Origin: Melioribacteraceae bacterium
GTDB lineage: Bacteria; Bacteroidota; Ignavibacteria; Ignavibacteriales; Melioribacteraceae
DNA: 64,000 nucleotides
Direction: 5' to 3'
NCBI GenBank assembly: GCA_016342755.1
Contig: JAEINS010000001.1
Location: forward strand, 62,001 to 126,000
The notes beneath the pieces are model-generated. The model was given only the letters and a program-made list of their open reading frames with translations, made no database searches and was not told the DNA's origin. Shown in pieces: positions 27,965-37,692 of the stretch (positions are counted from its first letter, which is position 1; each line of letters opens with the position of its first letter). The position numbers and the translations under genes are program-made.

Positions 27965-28818
27965 TGCCTAAAATAGTTTCCAGAATTAAGGAGATGCAGC
28001 GTTTATCAAAATCTTTTAAGATAATTGGTAAAAAAGTTGGCTTTGTACCTACTATGGGTTATTTGCACGATGGACACTTATCATTAGTAAGAAAGGCTAA
28101 GGCAGCGTGCGATATAGTTGTTGTTTCAATATTTGTTAATCCTACCCAGTTTTCGCCAAATGAAGATTTAGAAAAATATCCGCGTGATTTTGAACGTGAT
28201 TCAGCTCTTCTTAAGAATGAAGGTGTTGATATAATTTTCTATCCTTCGGTAAATGAAATGTATGCAGACGGTGCCCAGACTTTTGTTGATGTTGCCAATA
28301 TAACTCAGAAATTTGAAGGTGAATCGCGCCCGACTCATTTTAGAGGTGTTTCAACCGTTGTTACAATTTTGTTTAACGCGGTTCAGCCGGATGTTGCTGT
28401 ATTTGGTCAGAAAGATGCTCAGCAGGCCGCCGTTATAAAGAGAATGGCAAAAGATTTACATTTTGATATTGATATAATAGTGGCGCCAATTGTTCGTGAA
28501 GCGGACGGTTTGGCAATGAGTTCCCGTAATATTTATTTATCAGGGCAAGAACGAAAAGATGCATTAACACTTTCCAAATCTCTTGCAGTTGCAGAAACTT
28601 TAATAAATAAAGGTGAAACAGAGGCTGAAAAAATTATCTCTAAAATGAAAAATCTTTTTGCGGTAATTGAATCATCCAGACTTGAATACATAAAGGTTGT
28701 TGAATCATGTTCGTTTGAAGAAGTTAAAACTCTTGAGAACGGGAAAGAGTATTTTTTCTTAATAGCATGTAAGGTTGGCAAGACAAGGTTAATTGATAAT
28801 CTGCTGATAACCGCTTAA
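27964..28818 (+). CDS. panC: Pantothenate synthetase
   Basis: A 284-residue ligase joining pantoate and beta-alanine with ATP. Hallmarks are VPTMGYLHDGHLSLVRKA (HxGH motif), IFVNPTQFSPNEDLEKYPR, VFGQKDAQQ and MSSRNIYLS. Length is normal. Its stop (28816-28818) touches the stop of the convergent cysteine desulfurase at 28819, with no space between and no visible terminator. Confidence 0.95.
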   Translation: MPKIVSRIKEMQRLSKSFKIIGKKVGFVPTMGYLHDGHLSLVRKAKAACDIVVVSIFVNPTQFSPNEDLEKYPRDFERDSALLKNEGVDIIFYPSVNEMYADGAQTFVDVANITQKFEGESRPTHFRGVSTVVTILFNAVQPDVAVFGQKDAQQAAVIKRMAKDLHFDIDIIVAPIVREADGLAMSSRNIYLSGQERKDALTLSKSLAVAETLINKGETEAEKIISKMKNLFAVIESSRLEYIKVVESCSFEEVKTLENGKEYFFLIACKVGKTRLIDNLLITA

Positions 28819-29970
28819 CTAACTTTTCATAAATTTAGCAGACATTTTTTTTAATACATCCAAAGTATAATCAATTTCTTCTACAGTATTATCTGGCGAA
28901 AAAGAGAACCGCATTGTTCCCTTAGCGTCGGCTTCAGTTCTTCCTAATGCAATTATTACATGAGAAGGTTTTAATGAGCCTGAAGAGCACGCAGAGCCGT
29001 TAGAAACCGAAATACCGTTTAGATCCATATACATCATCATCGATTCAGCATCAATCCTATAAAATTCATTAGAAAAAGTTAAACTCAGTATGTAAGGTGA
29101 CTGATTCTGGCTGCTATTAAACAGAATCCCGTTTACATCAATTTTTCTTAATCCGTCTATAAGTCTGTTTCTTAGACTGGCTGCATGCGAATAATTAGCT
29201 TCAACATTATTATAAGCTATTTTAGCGGCTTCAGCAAAACCAATAATACCGGCAACATTTTCAGTACCGCCTCTTCTGTTTTTTTCTTGCGAACCGCCGT
29301 AAATTAACGACTGCATAGGGGTTTGAGCTTTTATGTAAGTAAACCCAATTCCTTTTGGTCCGCCAATTTTATGGGCAGAAGCGGAAAGAGCATGGACTCC
29401 AAGTTCCTGTACATCCAATTTAAATTTTCCAAATGTCTGAACAGCGTCAGTATGTAAATAAACGTCAGGTTCATTTATAGATTTAGAAACATTTGCAATA
29501 TCATTTATATAACCGGTTTCATTATTTGTATGAATAAGTGAAATCAGATTTGTACCGGGACCTATTTTTGTCTGTAAATTGTGAATATCTGATGAACAGT
29601 TAAAATCAATTATATCGGTTTTGTATCCGTACCTGTTAAGTTCGTCAACCGATTCGAGAACCGCATGGTGTTCAGCTTTACTGGTAATTATTTGTTCTCT
29701 GCCGGTTTCGTTAAAGTTAGTTTTCGAAATTCCAAATATTGGAAAGTTGTCTGCCTCAGTTCCACCGCTAACAAAATAAATTTCACTTGCATCCGCATTT
29801 ATCAAACCGGCTATCTGTTCACGGGCTTCTTCAATCGCAACCTTTACAATTCTTCCATGAGAATGTATAGAAGATGGATTTCCATAATTTTCATTTAAGC
29901 AGGGAAGCATTTTTTCAAGTACTTTTGGATGTAATTTTGTGGTAGCCGCGTTATCTAAATAAATTTTCAT
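28819..29970 (-). CDS. Cysteine desulfurase (NifS/IscS family)
   Basis: A 383-residue PLP enzyme that takes sulfur from cysteine. Visible are YLDNAATTKLHP, SKAEHHAVLESV (PLP-stacking His), HTDAVQTFGK, the Schiff-base Lys in SASAHKIGGPKGIGF, and the persulfide Cys in GSACSSGSLKPSH. The short active-site loop GSACSSG fits the IscS/NifS group rather than SufS. No isc or suf partner is adjacent; the minus-strand neighbours are coaX and birA. Role in Fe-S assembly or tRNA thiolation cannot be decided here. Confidence 0.92.
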   Translation of the reverse strand: MKIYLDNAATTKLHPKVLEKMLPCLNENYGNPSSIHSHGRIVKVAIEEAREQIAGLINADASEIYFVSGGTEADNFPIFGISKTNFNETGREQIITSKAEHHAVLESVDELNRYGYKTDIIDFNCSSDIHNLQTKIGPGTNLISLIHTNNETGYINDIANVSKSINEPDVYLHTDAVQTFGKFKLDVQELGVHALSASAHKIGGPKGIGFTYIKAQTPMQSLIYGGSQEKNRRGGTENVAGIIGFAEAAKIAYNNVEANYSHAASLRNRLIDGLRKIDVNGILFNSSQNQSPYILSLTFSNEFYRIDAESMMMYMDLNGISVSNGSACSSGSLKPSHVIIALGRTEADAKGTMRFSFSPDNTVEEIDYTLDVLKKMSAKFMKS

Positions 29971-29978
29971 AGCTGATT

Positions 29979-30692
29979 TTAGTTATTCAATTCAAAAATT
30001 TTCTTTACACCTCTTAGAACAAGGTCTTCAATAAACTCATATTCCAAATCCAAATGAGGTTCAATAAATTTGGCATTCCCGCCGGTTATAATCAGCTTAG
30101 TTCTGGTGTTTAACTGAGATACGGATTTTTCGATAACACAAATTGTGGAGTTTATAATTCCGCTGATAATACAATCCGGAGTATCTTTCCCAATAAAATT
30201 ATTGTATTGAGACAGATCTACTTTTGGAAGCTGGGCTGTATTCAGGTTAAGTGAGTTAATCATAGTTTCTAAACCGGGCAAAATTAGTCCGCCTTCAAAA
30301 GCTCCGTCTATAACATAGTTTATAGTTGTTGCTGTACCAAGATCGGCATAAATAATATTTGAGGAATTATCTGAGGAATAAAACGCACCAACAGCGGCAC
30401 AAATTCTATCGATACCTAAAGTCGTAACAGAAGAATAGTTTAGAGTAATGCCCAATGTATTATTTTTATCAATATGATATGGCGAAATATTAAATCTCTC
30501 TAAAACAGACTTAGAAATTTCTTCTTCAACTTTAGGAACAACTGAGGAAACAGCAACCTCCGAGATTTTAAACTCATTAAAATTTATTGAGTTAAATCTG
30601 TTATGCTTAACTCTGGTAAATCTCAGAAGATTGTTTCTTTCGTAAATTCCGTATTTTATAAAAGTATTACCAATATCCAGCGCTAATAGCAT
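29979..30692 (-). CDS. coaX: Type III pantothenate kinase
   Basis: A 237-residue kinase for the first step of CoA synthesis. LLALDIGNTFIKYGIYE is the phosphate-binding start, LGIDRICAAVGA and IYADLGTATTINYV follow, then GLILPGLETM and ITGGNAKFI. Length is near the usual 245-260. Its start overlaps the birA stop by one base. The panC gene for the preceding step lies close by on the other strand. Confidence 0.92.
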   Translation of the reverse strand: MLLALDIGNTFIKYGIYERNNLLRFTRVKHNRFNSINFNEFKISEVAVSSVVPKVEEEISKSVLERFNISPYHIDKNNTLGITLNYSSVTTLGIDRICAAVGAFYSSDNSSNIIYADLGTATTINYVIDGAFEGGLILPGLETMINSLNLNTAQLPKVDLSQYNNFIGKDTPDCIISGIINSTICVIEKSVSQLNTRTKLIITGGNAKFIEPHLDLEYEFIEDLVLRGVKKIFELNN

Positions 30693-31459
30693 TATACTAA
30701 ACTTACATCGCCAAAGTGAATTTTTTCTATGCCTTTTTCAGTTCTAAGCATCATGAATCCATCATCATCAATATCTTCAAATTTTCCGTACAGAGTCGAT
30801 TCACCTTCTTCTATTTTAATACTTTCGCCAAGGAATCTGCTTCTCAATTTCCAGTCGTTTAATATTTTTTTCGGATCTTTTAAAGCCAGTTCATAAATTA
30901 CTTCAAAATTGTTTAATACTTCGCTAAGAACTCTTTCGCGGCTAACTTCTTTTTTAAATTCTTTTTTTATTGAAGTTGGAGGAATATTAAATCTGCCGGT
31001 AAAGTTTGGCTGATTAACATTAATACCTATTCCTAAAGCAACTTTTTCAAGTTTATCACCTTTGGATGAAGACTCAATCAAAATTCCAGAAACTTTTTTC
31101 CCGTCAATCAAAACATCGTTAGGCCATTTAAGATTGGTTTTAAGCTGAAATAAATTCTCGATTGATTGTGCAACAGCCAGAGAAGCTCCAAGATTTAAAA
31201 TATTTACCTGTCGTGGTTTCAGATCATCTATTAGTAAAATAGAAAAAGTCAGGTTCTGTTCTTTGTTACTAAGCCATTCTCTTCTTTTTCTGCCTTTACC
31301 ATTAGTCTGAAATTCAGATAAAATAATAGTTCCATTTTTTTTATAGTAATTATCATTTAGAAGAGTTGAGTTTGTGGAATCAATTTCTTCGCAGTAAATA
31401 AAATTTCTTCCAATAAATTCAGTATCTAATTTAATGTCAAAATCTTCAATGTTGAACAA
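30692..31459 (-). CDS. birA: Biotin-[acetyl-CoA-carboxylase] ligase, BirA without HTH domain
   Basis: A 255-residue biotin protein ligase. The ligase motifs are TNGKGRKRREWLSN (biotinyl-AMP loop) and KWPNDVLIDGKKVSGILIE; the C-terminal SH3-like domain is present. The N-terminus begins directly with the catalytic core, so there is no DNA-binding domain and it should not repress genes itself. The start codon is TTG at 31459, supported by AGAGG 6 bases upstream and by the lack of an in-frame ATG nearby. Confidence 0.9.
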   Translation of the reverse strand: MFNIEDFDIKLDTEFIGRNFIYCEEIDSTNSTLLNDNYYKKNGTIILSEFQTNGKGRKRREWLSNKEQNLTFSILLIDDLKPRQVNILNLGASLAVAQSIENLFQLKTNLKWPNDVLIDGKKVSGILIESSSKGDKLEKVALGIGINVNQPNFTGRFNIPPTSIKKEFKKEVSRERVLSEVLNNFEVIYELALKDPKKILNDWKLRSRFLGESIKIEEGESTLYGKFEDIDDDGFMMLRTEKGIEKIHFGDVSLV

Positions 31460-31511
31460 TTTATACCTCTGATTTATTTTATAATTTTTCTAACAATTTG
31501 TCATATAAATT

Positions 31512-31558
31512 TTATATGCGCCGTATGGACATAAATGTTGCAAATGTGGCGCATGTAA
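31512..31558. promoter_or_regulatory. Inverted repeat in the divergent birA-dnaK spacer
   Basis: TTATATGCGCC (31512-31522) and GGCGCATGTAA (31548-31558) match as complements at 10 of 11 positions, across a 25-base spacer. The GC-rich arms stand out from the AT-rich spacer. This could be an operator for either gene. No CIRCE element is present, so heat-shock control by HrcA is not supported. No promoter with good spacing was found before dnaK; its start has AAGGAA upstream. Confidence 0.4.
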
Positions 31559-31742
31559 TTTTAATGCCAAAATCTAAAAAAGTGAGTGTAAAGCTTAAAA
31601 ATAGACTTAAAGATTATGGCATATATATTGCAAATAAAAAACAGTTTTAAAGATCGTTAATTATCATGTAAAGATAATATTTTAATAACAAAGTTTAATA
31701 TTGTAATGAAAATAATTAAATAATAGTTAAAAGGAAATTAAG

Positions 31743-33686
31743 ATGAGTAAAATTATTGGTATTGATTTAGGAACTACAAACTCTTGTGTTTCTGTAATGG
31801 AAGGGAATGAGCCAGTTGTAATTCCTAATGCGGAAGGTGGAAGAACAACACCTTCAATAATAGGATTTACTAAAAACGGTGAAAGGTTAGTTGGCCAGCC
31901 GGCTAAACGTCAGGCAGTTACAAATCCGAAAAATACAGTTTTTTCTGTTAAAAGATTTATGGGCCGCAGAAGAGATGAGGTTGGATCAGAAATGTCAGAA
32001 GTTCCTTATAGTGTAGTTGCCGGCGATAATGGCAGTGCAAGGATTGATATTGACGGAAGACAATATTCTCCGCCGGAAATTTCGGCAATGATTCTTCAGA
32101 AGATGAAAAAAACTGCTGAGGATTATTTAGGTCATGAAGTATCTGAAGCTGTAATTACGGTTCCTGCTTATTTTAACGACGCGCAGAGACAGGCAACAAA
32201 AGATGCCGGTGAAATTGCGGGTCTTACTGTAAAAAGAATTATTAACGAACCTACAGCAGCTGCTCTTGCTTATGGTATAGATAAAAAAACTACTGATCAA
32301 ATAGTTGCTGTATATGATTTTGGTGGCGGTACATTCGATATTTCTGTACTTCAATTAGGTGATGGTGTATTTGAAGTTAAATCTACAAATGGTGATACTC
32401 ACTTAGGCGGTGATGACCTTGATCAAAGATTAATTGATTTCTTAGCTAGTGAATTCCAAAACCAGGAAGGTATTGATCTTAAAAAAGATCCAATGGCTTT
32501 ACAAAGATTAAGAGAAGCTGCTGAAAAAGCGAAGATTGAATTATCTTCTTCTCAGCAAACTGATGTTAATCTGCCATTTATTACTGCAACACAAGATGGA
32601 CCAAAACATCTTAATATTCAGATTACACGCGCTAAATTTGAACAGTTAGTTGACGATTTAATTGAAAGTACAGTTGCACCAAGTGAAAGTGCGCTTAAAG
32701 ATGCCGGTGTTACTGCGTCTCAAATTGATGAAGTTATTTTAGTTGGCGGATCAACACGTGTTCCTAAAGTTCAGGAAGTTGTTAAAAGAATATTTGGTAA
32801 AGAGCCTCATAAAGGTGTAAATCCTGATGAAGTTGTTGCTATTGGCGCGGCTATTCAGGGCGGTGTTTTATCCGGCGATGTAAAAGATGTTCTTCTACTT
32901 GATGTAACTCCGTTATCATTGGGTATTGAAACACTTGGTGGCGTAATGACGGCTTTAATTAAGTCGAATACAACTATTCCTACTAAGAAGACTGAAGTTT
33001 TCTCTACTGCCGCAGATAATCAGCCGTCAGTAGAAATTCATGTTCTTCAGGGCGAAAGACCAATGGCGGTAGATAATCGTACATTAGGAAAATTTCATTT
33101 AGATGGTATTCCGCCGGCACCAAGAGGTATTCCTCAAATTGAAGTGGCTTTTGATATTGATGCAAACGGTATTTTACATGTATCCGCAAAGGATAAGGCT
33201 TCTGGTAAAGAACAAAGTATCAAAATTACTTCTTCGAGCGGTTTAAGTGATAATGAAGTTGAAAAAATGAAAAATGACGCTAAAGCTCATGCAGCGGAAG
33301 ATAAAAAAGCTAAGGAAGCTGTGGAAATAAGAAATAATGCTGATTCAATGGTATTCCAAACTAAAAAGCAAATGGAAGAATTAAAGGATAAAATGCCGGA
33401 AGATGCTAAAAACCGTTTAGATGGAAAAGTTAAGAAAGTTGAAGATGCAATTGCAACTAAAGATACAGATAAAATGAAATCCGCAACTGAAGAACTTACA
33501 AAAGTATGGCAGGAAATATCTGAAAAACTTTATCAGCAAGCCGGTCCTGAAGGACAGCCTGAACCAGATGCACAGCAGGCTCCCGGACAGGAAGAAGCTG
33601 GTTCGCATGAGCCAAAAGCTGATGAGCAGAAAAAAGATGGTCAGGTTGAAGATGCTTCATATGAAGTAGTTGACGAAGAAAAATAA
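31743..33686 (+). CDS. dnaK: Chaperone DnaK (Hsp70)
   Basis: A 647-residue Hsp70. [17 protein letters not shown] starts the ATPase domain, followed by [27 protein letters not shown] and [11 protein letters not shown]. The substrate domain with [13 protein letters not shown] and the helical lid follow; the tail ends [11 protein letters not shown] and is rich in Gln, Glu and Pro. It folds nascent and damaged proteins with DnaJ and GrpE, which are not in this window. A single-gene transcript is likely: a promoter-containing spacer lies before it and a strong terminator after it. Confidence 0.97.
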   Translation: MSKIIGIDLGTTNSCVSVMEGNEPVVIPNAEGGRTTPSIIGFTKNGERLVGQPAKRQAVTNPKNTVFSVKRFMGRRRDEVGSEMSEVPYSVVAGDNGSARIDIDGRQYSPPEISAMILQKMKKTAEDYLGHEVSEAVITVPAYFNDAQRQATKDAGEIAGLTVKRIINEPTAAALAYGIDKKTTDQIVAVYDFGGGTFDISVLQLGDGVFEVKSTNGDTHLGGDDLDQRLIDFLASEFQNQEGIDLKKDPMALQRLREAAEKAKIELSSSQQTDVNLPFITATQDGPKHLNIQITRAKFEQLVDDLIESTVAPSESALKDAGVTASQIDEVILVGGSTRVPKVQEVVKRIFGKEPHKGVNPDEVVAIGAAIQGGVLSGDVKDVLLLDVTPLSLGIETLGGVMTALIKSNTTIPTKKTEVFSTAADNQPSVEIHVLQGERPMAVDNRTLGKFHLDGIPPAPRGIPQIEVAFDIDANGILHVSAKDKASGKEQSIKITSSSGLSDNEVEKMKNDAKAHAAEDKKAKEAVEIRNNADSMVFQTKKQMEELKDKMPEDAKNRLDGKVKKVEDAIATKDTDKMKSATEELTKVWQEISEKLYQQAGPEGQPEPDAQQAPGQEEAGSHEPKADEQKKDGQVEDASYEVVDEEK

Positions 33687-33704
33687 TAATATTAGTAATT
33701 TGTT

Positions 33705-33740
33705 AAAAGGCTGTTCTTCGGAATAGCCTTTTTTATTTTT
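33705..33740 (+). terminator. Rho-independent terminator of dnaK
   Basis: AAGGCTGTTC, loop TTCG, GAATAGCCTT (one G-T pair), followed by TTTTATTTTT. It lies 20 bases after the dnaK stop. Confidence 0.9.
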
Positions 33741-33846
33741 ACCGGAAGAATTATATAATAAGCAAAACTGATGTACTAATTAAATAGAGGGTTCAAAAAA
33801 AGTTGATATAAAACCAAAATTTATTTAGATTTGAATTTTAAAATAT

Positions 33847-33919
33847 GGGGCTATAGCTCAGTTGGGAGAGCGCGTGACTGGCAGTCACGAGGTCAGGGGT
33901 TCGAACCCCCTTAGCTCCA
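33847..33919 (+). tRNA. tRNA-Ala (anticodon GGC)
   Basis: A full cloverleaf can be drawn: acceptor GGGGCTA/TAGCTCC (one G-T pair), D-stem GCTC/GAGC, anticodon stem CGTGA/TCACG around loop CTGGCAG (anticodon GGC, reading GCC/GCU), T-stem AGGGG/CCCCT with TTCGAAC. The discriminator is A and CCA is not encoded (ACAC follows). A terminator follows immediately. Confidence 0.97.
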
Positions 33920-33924
33920 CACTT

Positions 33925-33959
33925 AAATCCTTGCAAATTATTTGTAAGGATTTTTTTTT
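33925..33959 (+). terminator. Rho-independent terminator of the tRNA-Ala gene
   Basis: AAATCCTTGCAAA, loop TTA, TTTGTAAGGATTT with one G-T pair, ending in an uninterrupted T tract to 33959. Confidence 0.9.
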
Positions 33960-34315
33960 GTGCCCTAATTTATTGAAATGTTTTTATAAATATTTCATAG
34001 CCGGAATTACACAATCATTAACGGTTAAATCTGGTACATGCTCCGAAATAGGAAGCCAGTAAAGAGAATTGGGATTCCTTTGAATAATAATTTAAACGGC
34101 AGTAGTGAAGAGTGGATTGATTAAATTCTCCACATGAAATTGGTAAGGCTGCAATTGATTTTTATACAAAGAGAAAATAGATGTGCTAATAAAGCATTAA
34201 CAGAAATCAATAACTATCATGGCTTTTCTTTCTTGCATCACATTTAAAAATCTCCTATTTTGGTTTTGTTGTTGAGGATATGCAATTTTATATAATAAAG
34301 TAAGATGTTCGAGGG
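33960..34315. other. Gene-free stretch after tRNA-Ala, possible decayed coding remnants
   Basis: No intact gene is visible. Two short open pieces in different frames read like protein: 34029-34121 (IWYMLRNRKPVKRIGIP...) and 34127-34177 (SPHEIGKAAIDFYTKRK). They could be a frameshifted relic, but I cannot name a family. No direct repeat of the tRNA 3' end was seen, so an integration site is not supported. Confidence 0.3.
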
Positions 34316-37300
34316 ATGAATACTTATATTATTCGGATATTATTACTTAAGATCCATTTCCTAATTTTTCTTTTTGTAATTAACACTAGTGCGGGAGATA
34401 ATCTTAAATTCAAAAGTTATTCAGTTAATGAGGGATTGTCTCAAAGTTTTGTGCAGGCTATTGTTCAAGATAATGAAGGTTTTTTATGGATAGGTACGCA
34501 AAACGGATTAAACAGATACGACGGATACAAATTTAAACAGTACAAATCCAGAAATGGAGAGACAGGAACACTATCAGACAGCAATATACTTGAGTTATAT
34601 GTTGATAGCGAAGGAATCTTATGGGTAGGAACTTCTTCCGGCGGGCTGAACAAATATAACAGGGCAGCAGATAAATTTGAATCATTCTTATTTGATAATA
34701 AAGATTATTCATTGGAAGGAAGCAATAGAATCTGGGCTATTGATGAATTTAATGATAAAATTTTGTTGGCTACCGATGGCGGCGGAATAATTAAATTTCA
34801 TAAAGAAACCCATCAGTTTGAAAGAGTATATTTAGACAGCAGTAAATTCAATAATACTTTTTCTTCATTATTAAAAGAAGGAAAAGATAGTTTTTGGGCA
34901 GGCAGCAGCGAGGGATTATTTCTTATCGATATTCAGGGTAACCTTTTAAAAGCTTATAATAACCTTCCTGGAAAGTTAAAAAAAGAAATCAATAATAATG
35001 TTCATGTGTTATATAAAAGTTCTGATAATAAATTCTGGATTGGTACCGGATCGGGAATTGTTGAGTTTAATTCGGATACTGAAAAATTTCATTTCTATGA
35101 TATTAATAAAGAAGGTAAAAATATTTTAGGAAGCATTTCTGTTTGGGATATTATTGAATATGAAAATAAACTTTTACTTGGTACCGATGGCGAAGGATTA
35201 AAGGTTTTTGATTATAATAATCAAAATTCAATTAGTTTTAAAAGTGATAATCAAGTTTCTAATAGCTTAGAGAGTAATCGTATTTATGATATTTATAAGG
35301 ATTATACCGGAGTTATATGGCTTGGAACAGGTGGGGGCGGAATTAACAAGATTTTACAAAATCAAAAATTTCCGCATTACTATTCTGATAAGGCAATTGT
35401 AAATTCGTTAAATAATGATAATATCTGGAGTTTTACAGAAGGCCGTAATAATATATGGATTGGTACTGAGAATGGCGGATTGGAATCATTTAACAGGGCA
35501 ACGGGAGAGTTTAGATTAATAGATGAAGTGACTAAAAAGTTTCCTGAATTGAAATCTACTTTTATAAGCGCGATTTATGAAGATGACGAAATTCTCTATT
35601 TAGGAACTTATGGTCTGGGTTTGCTTACTTATAATACAAAAACAGCAAACGTTGAAAAGATTGAAAATATTTTACCCGCTGATAACAGCATGAATTATAT
35701 TGTTATGATTATTGCTGATAGAGATAATAACTTGTGGATTGGCTCGTATGGTGGCGGAGTTGTAAAATTCAATAAATCAAATAAATTATGCACTTACTTT
35801 AATACTAACGAAACGCTTAATAGAAAACTGAGTAGTGATATAACTACTTATATATATGAAGATAGTAAAGGTGTGATCTGGATTTGTACATATAACGGGC
35901 TTAATAAGTATGATCCCAAAAATGATATTCTAAATTCCTACAGTTATAAAAATGATTTTCAGTTTGGTATAAATAGTAATGTTGTTTTATCAGTTGCGGA
36001 AGATTTTAACAAAAATATTTGGATTGGTACTGATAAGGGTACAAATAAACTTATTACTGTTGATGGAAAAACAAAGTTTCTGGATCTGTCAAAAGATGAT
36101 GATACAGATATTATACTTTCATTGTTCTTAGATAGTGATGGATACTTTTGGTCGGGTACTTTTAATGGGATTGTAAAGTTTAATCCGTTTGCGGAAAATC
36201 TAAATTTTATACGTTATGATAATACTGATGGTTTACAGGGAAGAGAGTTTAATATTGGCGCAGCATTAAAGTGTAATGATGGTGAATTATTTTTTGGCGG
36301 CAATAACGGGTTTAACGCGTTTTATCCGGCAAAAGAATTAACAAAAAATAATATAAAACCTAAAGTTGTATTAACTGATGTTCTGGTTTTTAATGAATCG
36401 ATTAACCATAATAATATCAGTACAATATCAGAATTAGATAATTTGGTATTTTCTCATAAAGATTATGTAATTACATTTGAATTTGCGGCACTCCATTTTG
36501 TAAATCCCGAAAAAAATAAATATGCATATAAACTTGAAGGTCTCGAAGAAAATTGGAATTATGTAAGTGCTGAAAGAAGATTTGCCACTTATACTAATCT
36601 TTACGGAAAGGAGTATACATTCCGTATTAAAGCTTCAAACAGCGATGATATCTGGAATGAAGAAGGATTAGCAGTTCATTTTTCAGTTTCACCGCCATTT
36701 TATAATACTACGCTTTTTAAGTTTTTATCCATTGTATTTATTGTAATTGCTGTCTTTTTAGTTGTCAAATTAAGAACCAGAATTATAAAAAAACGCAACA
36801 TTGAGCTTGGGCATATTAATTCTAAATTAAATAAGGAAATTGAAGAAAGGATTAAAATTGAGTTTGAAAAGCAAAAGCTTAATGAAGAGTTAGAGCAAAC
36901 TAACAAAGAATTAAAACAAATAGTTTATATAGCTTCTCATGATCTTAGAACTCCGCTTGTTAATATACAAGGATTTAGCAAGGAATTAGATTTTCTTGTG
37001 CAGGATTTATCGGATAGTCTGCGTGATAAATTTGATGAAAATGATGAAAGTAATTTATGGGAAATAATTCAAAATGAAATGCCCCTTTTTCTTAACTATA
37101 TAAGAAACGGGACTCAAAAAATGGATTCTCTTTTAGCCGGATTACTAAATTACTCTCATCACGGTAGTGCTTCTCTACATATCGATAAAATTTCTGTTGA
37201 AGAAATTATAAGCGGATTGCAACTTTCTTTTAACGATAGAATTGAAAAATATAATATTTCAATTACTATTGATGAATTACCTGATTGTTTTGCGGATTTA

Positions 37301-37633
37301 ATTCAGTTAAAAGTTGTGTTCGCAAATTTATTGGATAATGCGATAAAATTTCATACCGAAGAAGGGAAAAAAGAAATTCATATTTCTGGCGGAAAAACTG
37401 AAACTATGCTTTATTACACAATAAAAGATAATGGCATCGGGATTGACGAAAAACATCATGATCAGATATTTCAAATATTCTATAGGATTAATCCAAGTAA
37501 ATACGAGGGTGATGGATTAGGTTTAACATTAGTTGAAAAAATAATTAATCGTCACGGCGGCGAAATAAAAGTTAAATCTGAACTAAAAAAGGGTTCTACA
37601 TTTACAGTTTTACTGCCAAATATTTCCGAATAA
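34316..37633 (+). CDS. Propeller-type sensor histidine kinase (Reg_prop, Y_Y_Y, HisKA, HATPase)
   Basis: A 1105-residue membrane sensor. After a signal segment come about 700 residues of repeated two-component propeller blades (each with a W-I-G-T or similar core, e.g. FLWIGTQNGLNRYDG), folding into two beta-propellers, then a Y_Y_Y domain and one membrane helix near residue 805. The kinase core has phospho-acceptor H875 in ASHDLRTPLVN, N box in LLDNAIKFH, and G boxes DNGIGID and GDGLGLTL. It ends there, without the receiver and AraC domains of classical hybrid Bacteroidetes sensors, so its partner is elsewhere. Such propellers often sense sugars in the periplasm. GAGGG is directly before the ATG. 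Confidence 0.9.
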   Translation: MNTYIIRILLLKIHFLIFLFVINTSAGDNLKFKSYSVNEGLSQSFVQAIVQDNEGFLWIGTQNGLNRYDGYKFKQYKSRNGETGTLSDSNILELYVDSEGILWVGTSSGGLNKYNRAADKFESFLFDNKDYSLEGSNRIWAIDEFNDKILLATDGGGIIKFHKETHQFERVYLDSSKFNNTFSSLLKEGKDSFWAGSSEGLFLIDIQGNLLKAYNNLPGKLKKEINNNVHVLYKSSDNKFWIGTGSGIVEFNSDTEKFHFYDINKEGKNILGSISVWDIIEYENKLLLGTDGEGLKVFDYNNQNSISFKSDNQVSNSLESNRIYDIYKDYTGVIWLGTGGGGINKILQNQKFPHYYSDKAIVNSLNNDNIWSFTEGRNNIWIGTENGGLESFNRATGEFRLIDEVTKKFPELKSTFISAIYEDDEILYLGTYGLGLLTYNTKTANVEKIENILPADNSMNYIVMIIADRDNNLWIGSYGGGVVKFNKSNKLCTYFNTNETLNRKLSSDITTYIYEDSKGVIWICTYNGLNKYDPKNDILNSYSYKNDFQFGINSNVVLSVAEDFNKNIWIGTDKGTNKLITVDGKTKFLDLSKDDDTDIILSLFLDSDGYFWSGTFNGIVKFNPFAENLNFIRYDNTDGLQGREFNIGAALKCNDGELFFGGNNGFNAFYPAKELTKNNIKPKVVLTDVLVFNESINHNNISTISELDNLVFSHKDYVITFEFAALHFVNPEKNKYAYKLEGLEENWNYVSAERRFATYTNLYGKEYTFRIKASNSDDIWNEEGLAVHFSVSPPFYNTTLFKFLSIVFIVIAVFLVVKLRTRIIKKRNIELGHINSKLNKEIEERIKIEFEKQKLNEELEQTNKELKQIVYIASHDLRTPLVNIQGFSKELDFLVQDLSDSLRDKFDENDESNLWEIIQNEMPLFLNYIRNGTQKMDSLLAGLLNYSHHGSASLHIDKISVEEIISGLQLSFNDRIEKYNISITIDELPDCFADLIQLKVVFANLLDNAIKFHTEEGKKEIHISGGKTETMLYYTIKDNGIGIDEKHHDQIFQIFYRINPSKYEGDGLGLTLVEKIINRHGGEIKVKSELKKGSTFTVLLPNISE

Positions 37634-37692
37634 TTTACTGTTGCTAATATCGTACTAAATGTAGTGAGAAAAAATGATATGAGAGGAAAAAT

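Noticed and set aside
31460..31742. CIRCE element before dnaK
   Set aside because: No TTAGCACTC-N9-GAGTGCTAA or near match; the inverted repeat there has different arms and spacing.
33862..34062. 66-residue open frame over tRNA-Ala
   Set aside because: It reads through the tRNA and its terminator; the cloverleaf is complete, so the frame is chance.
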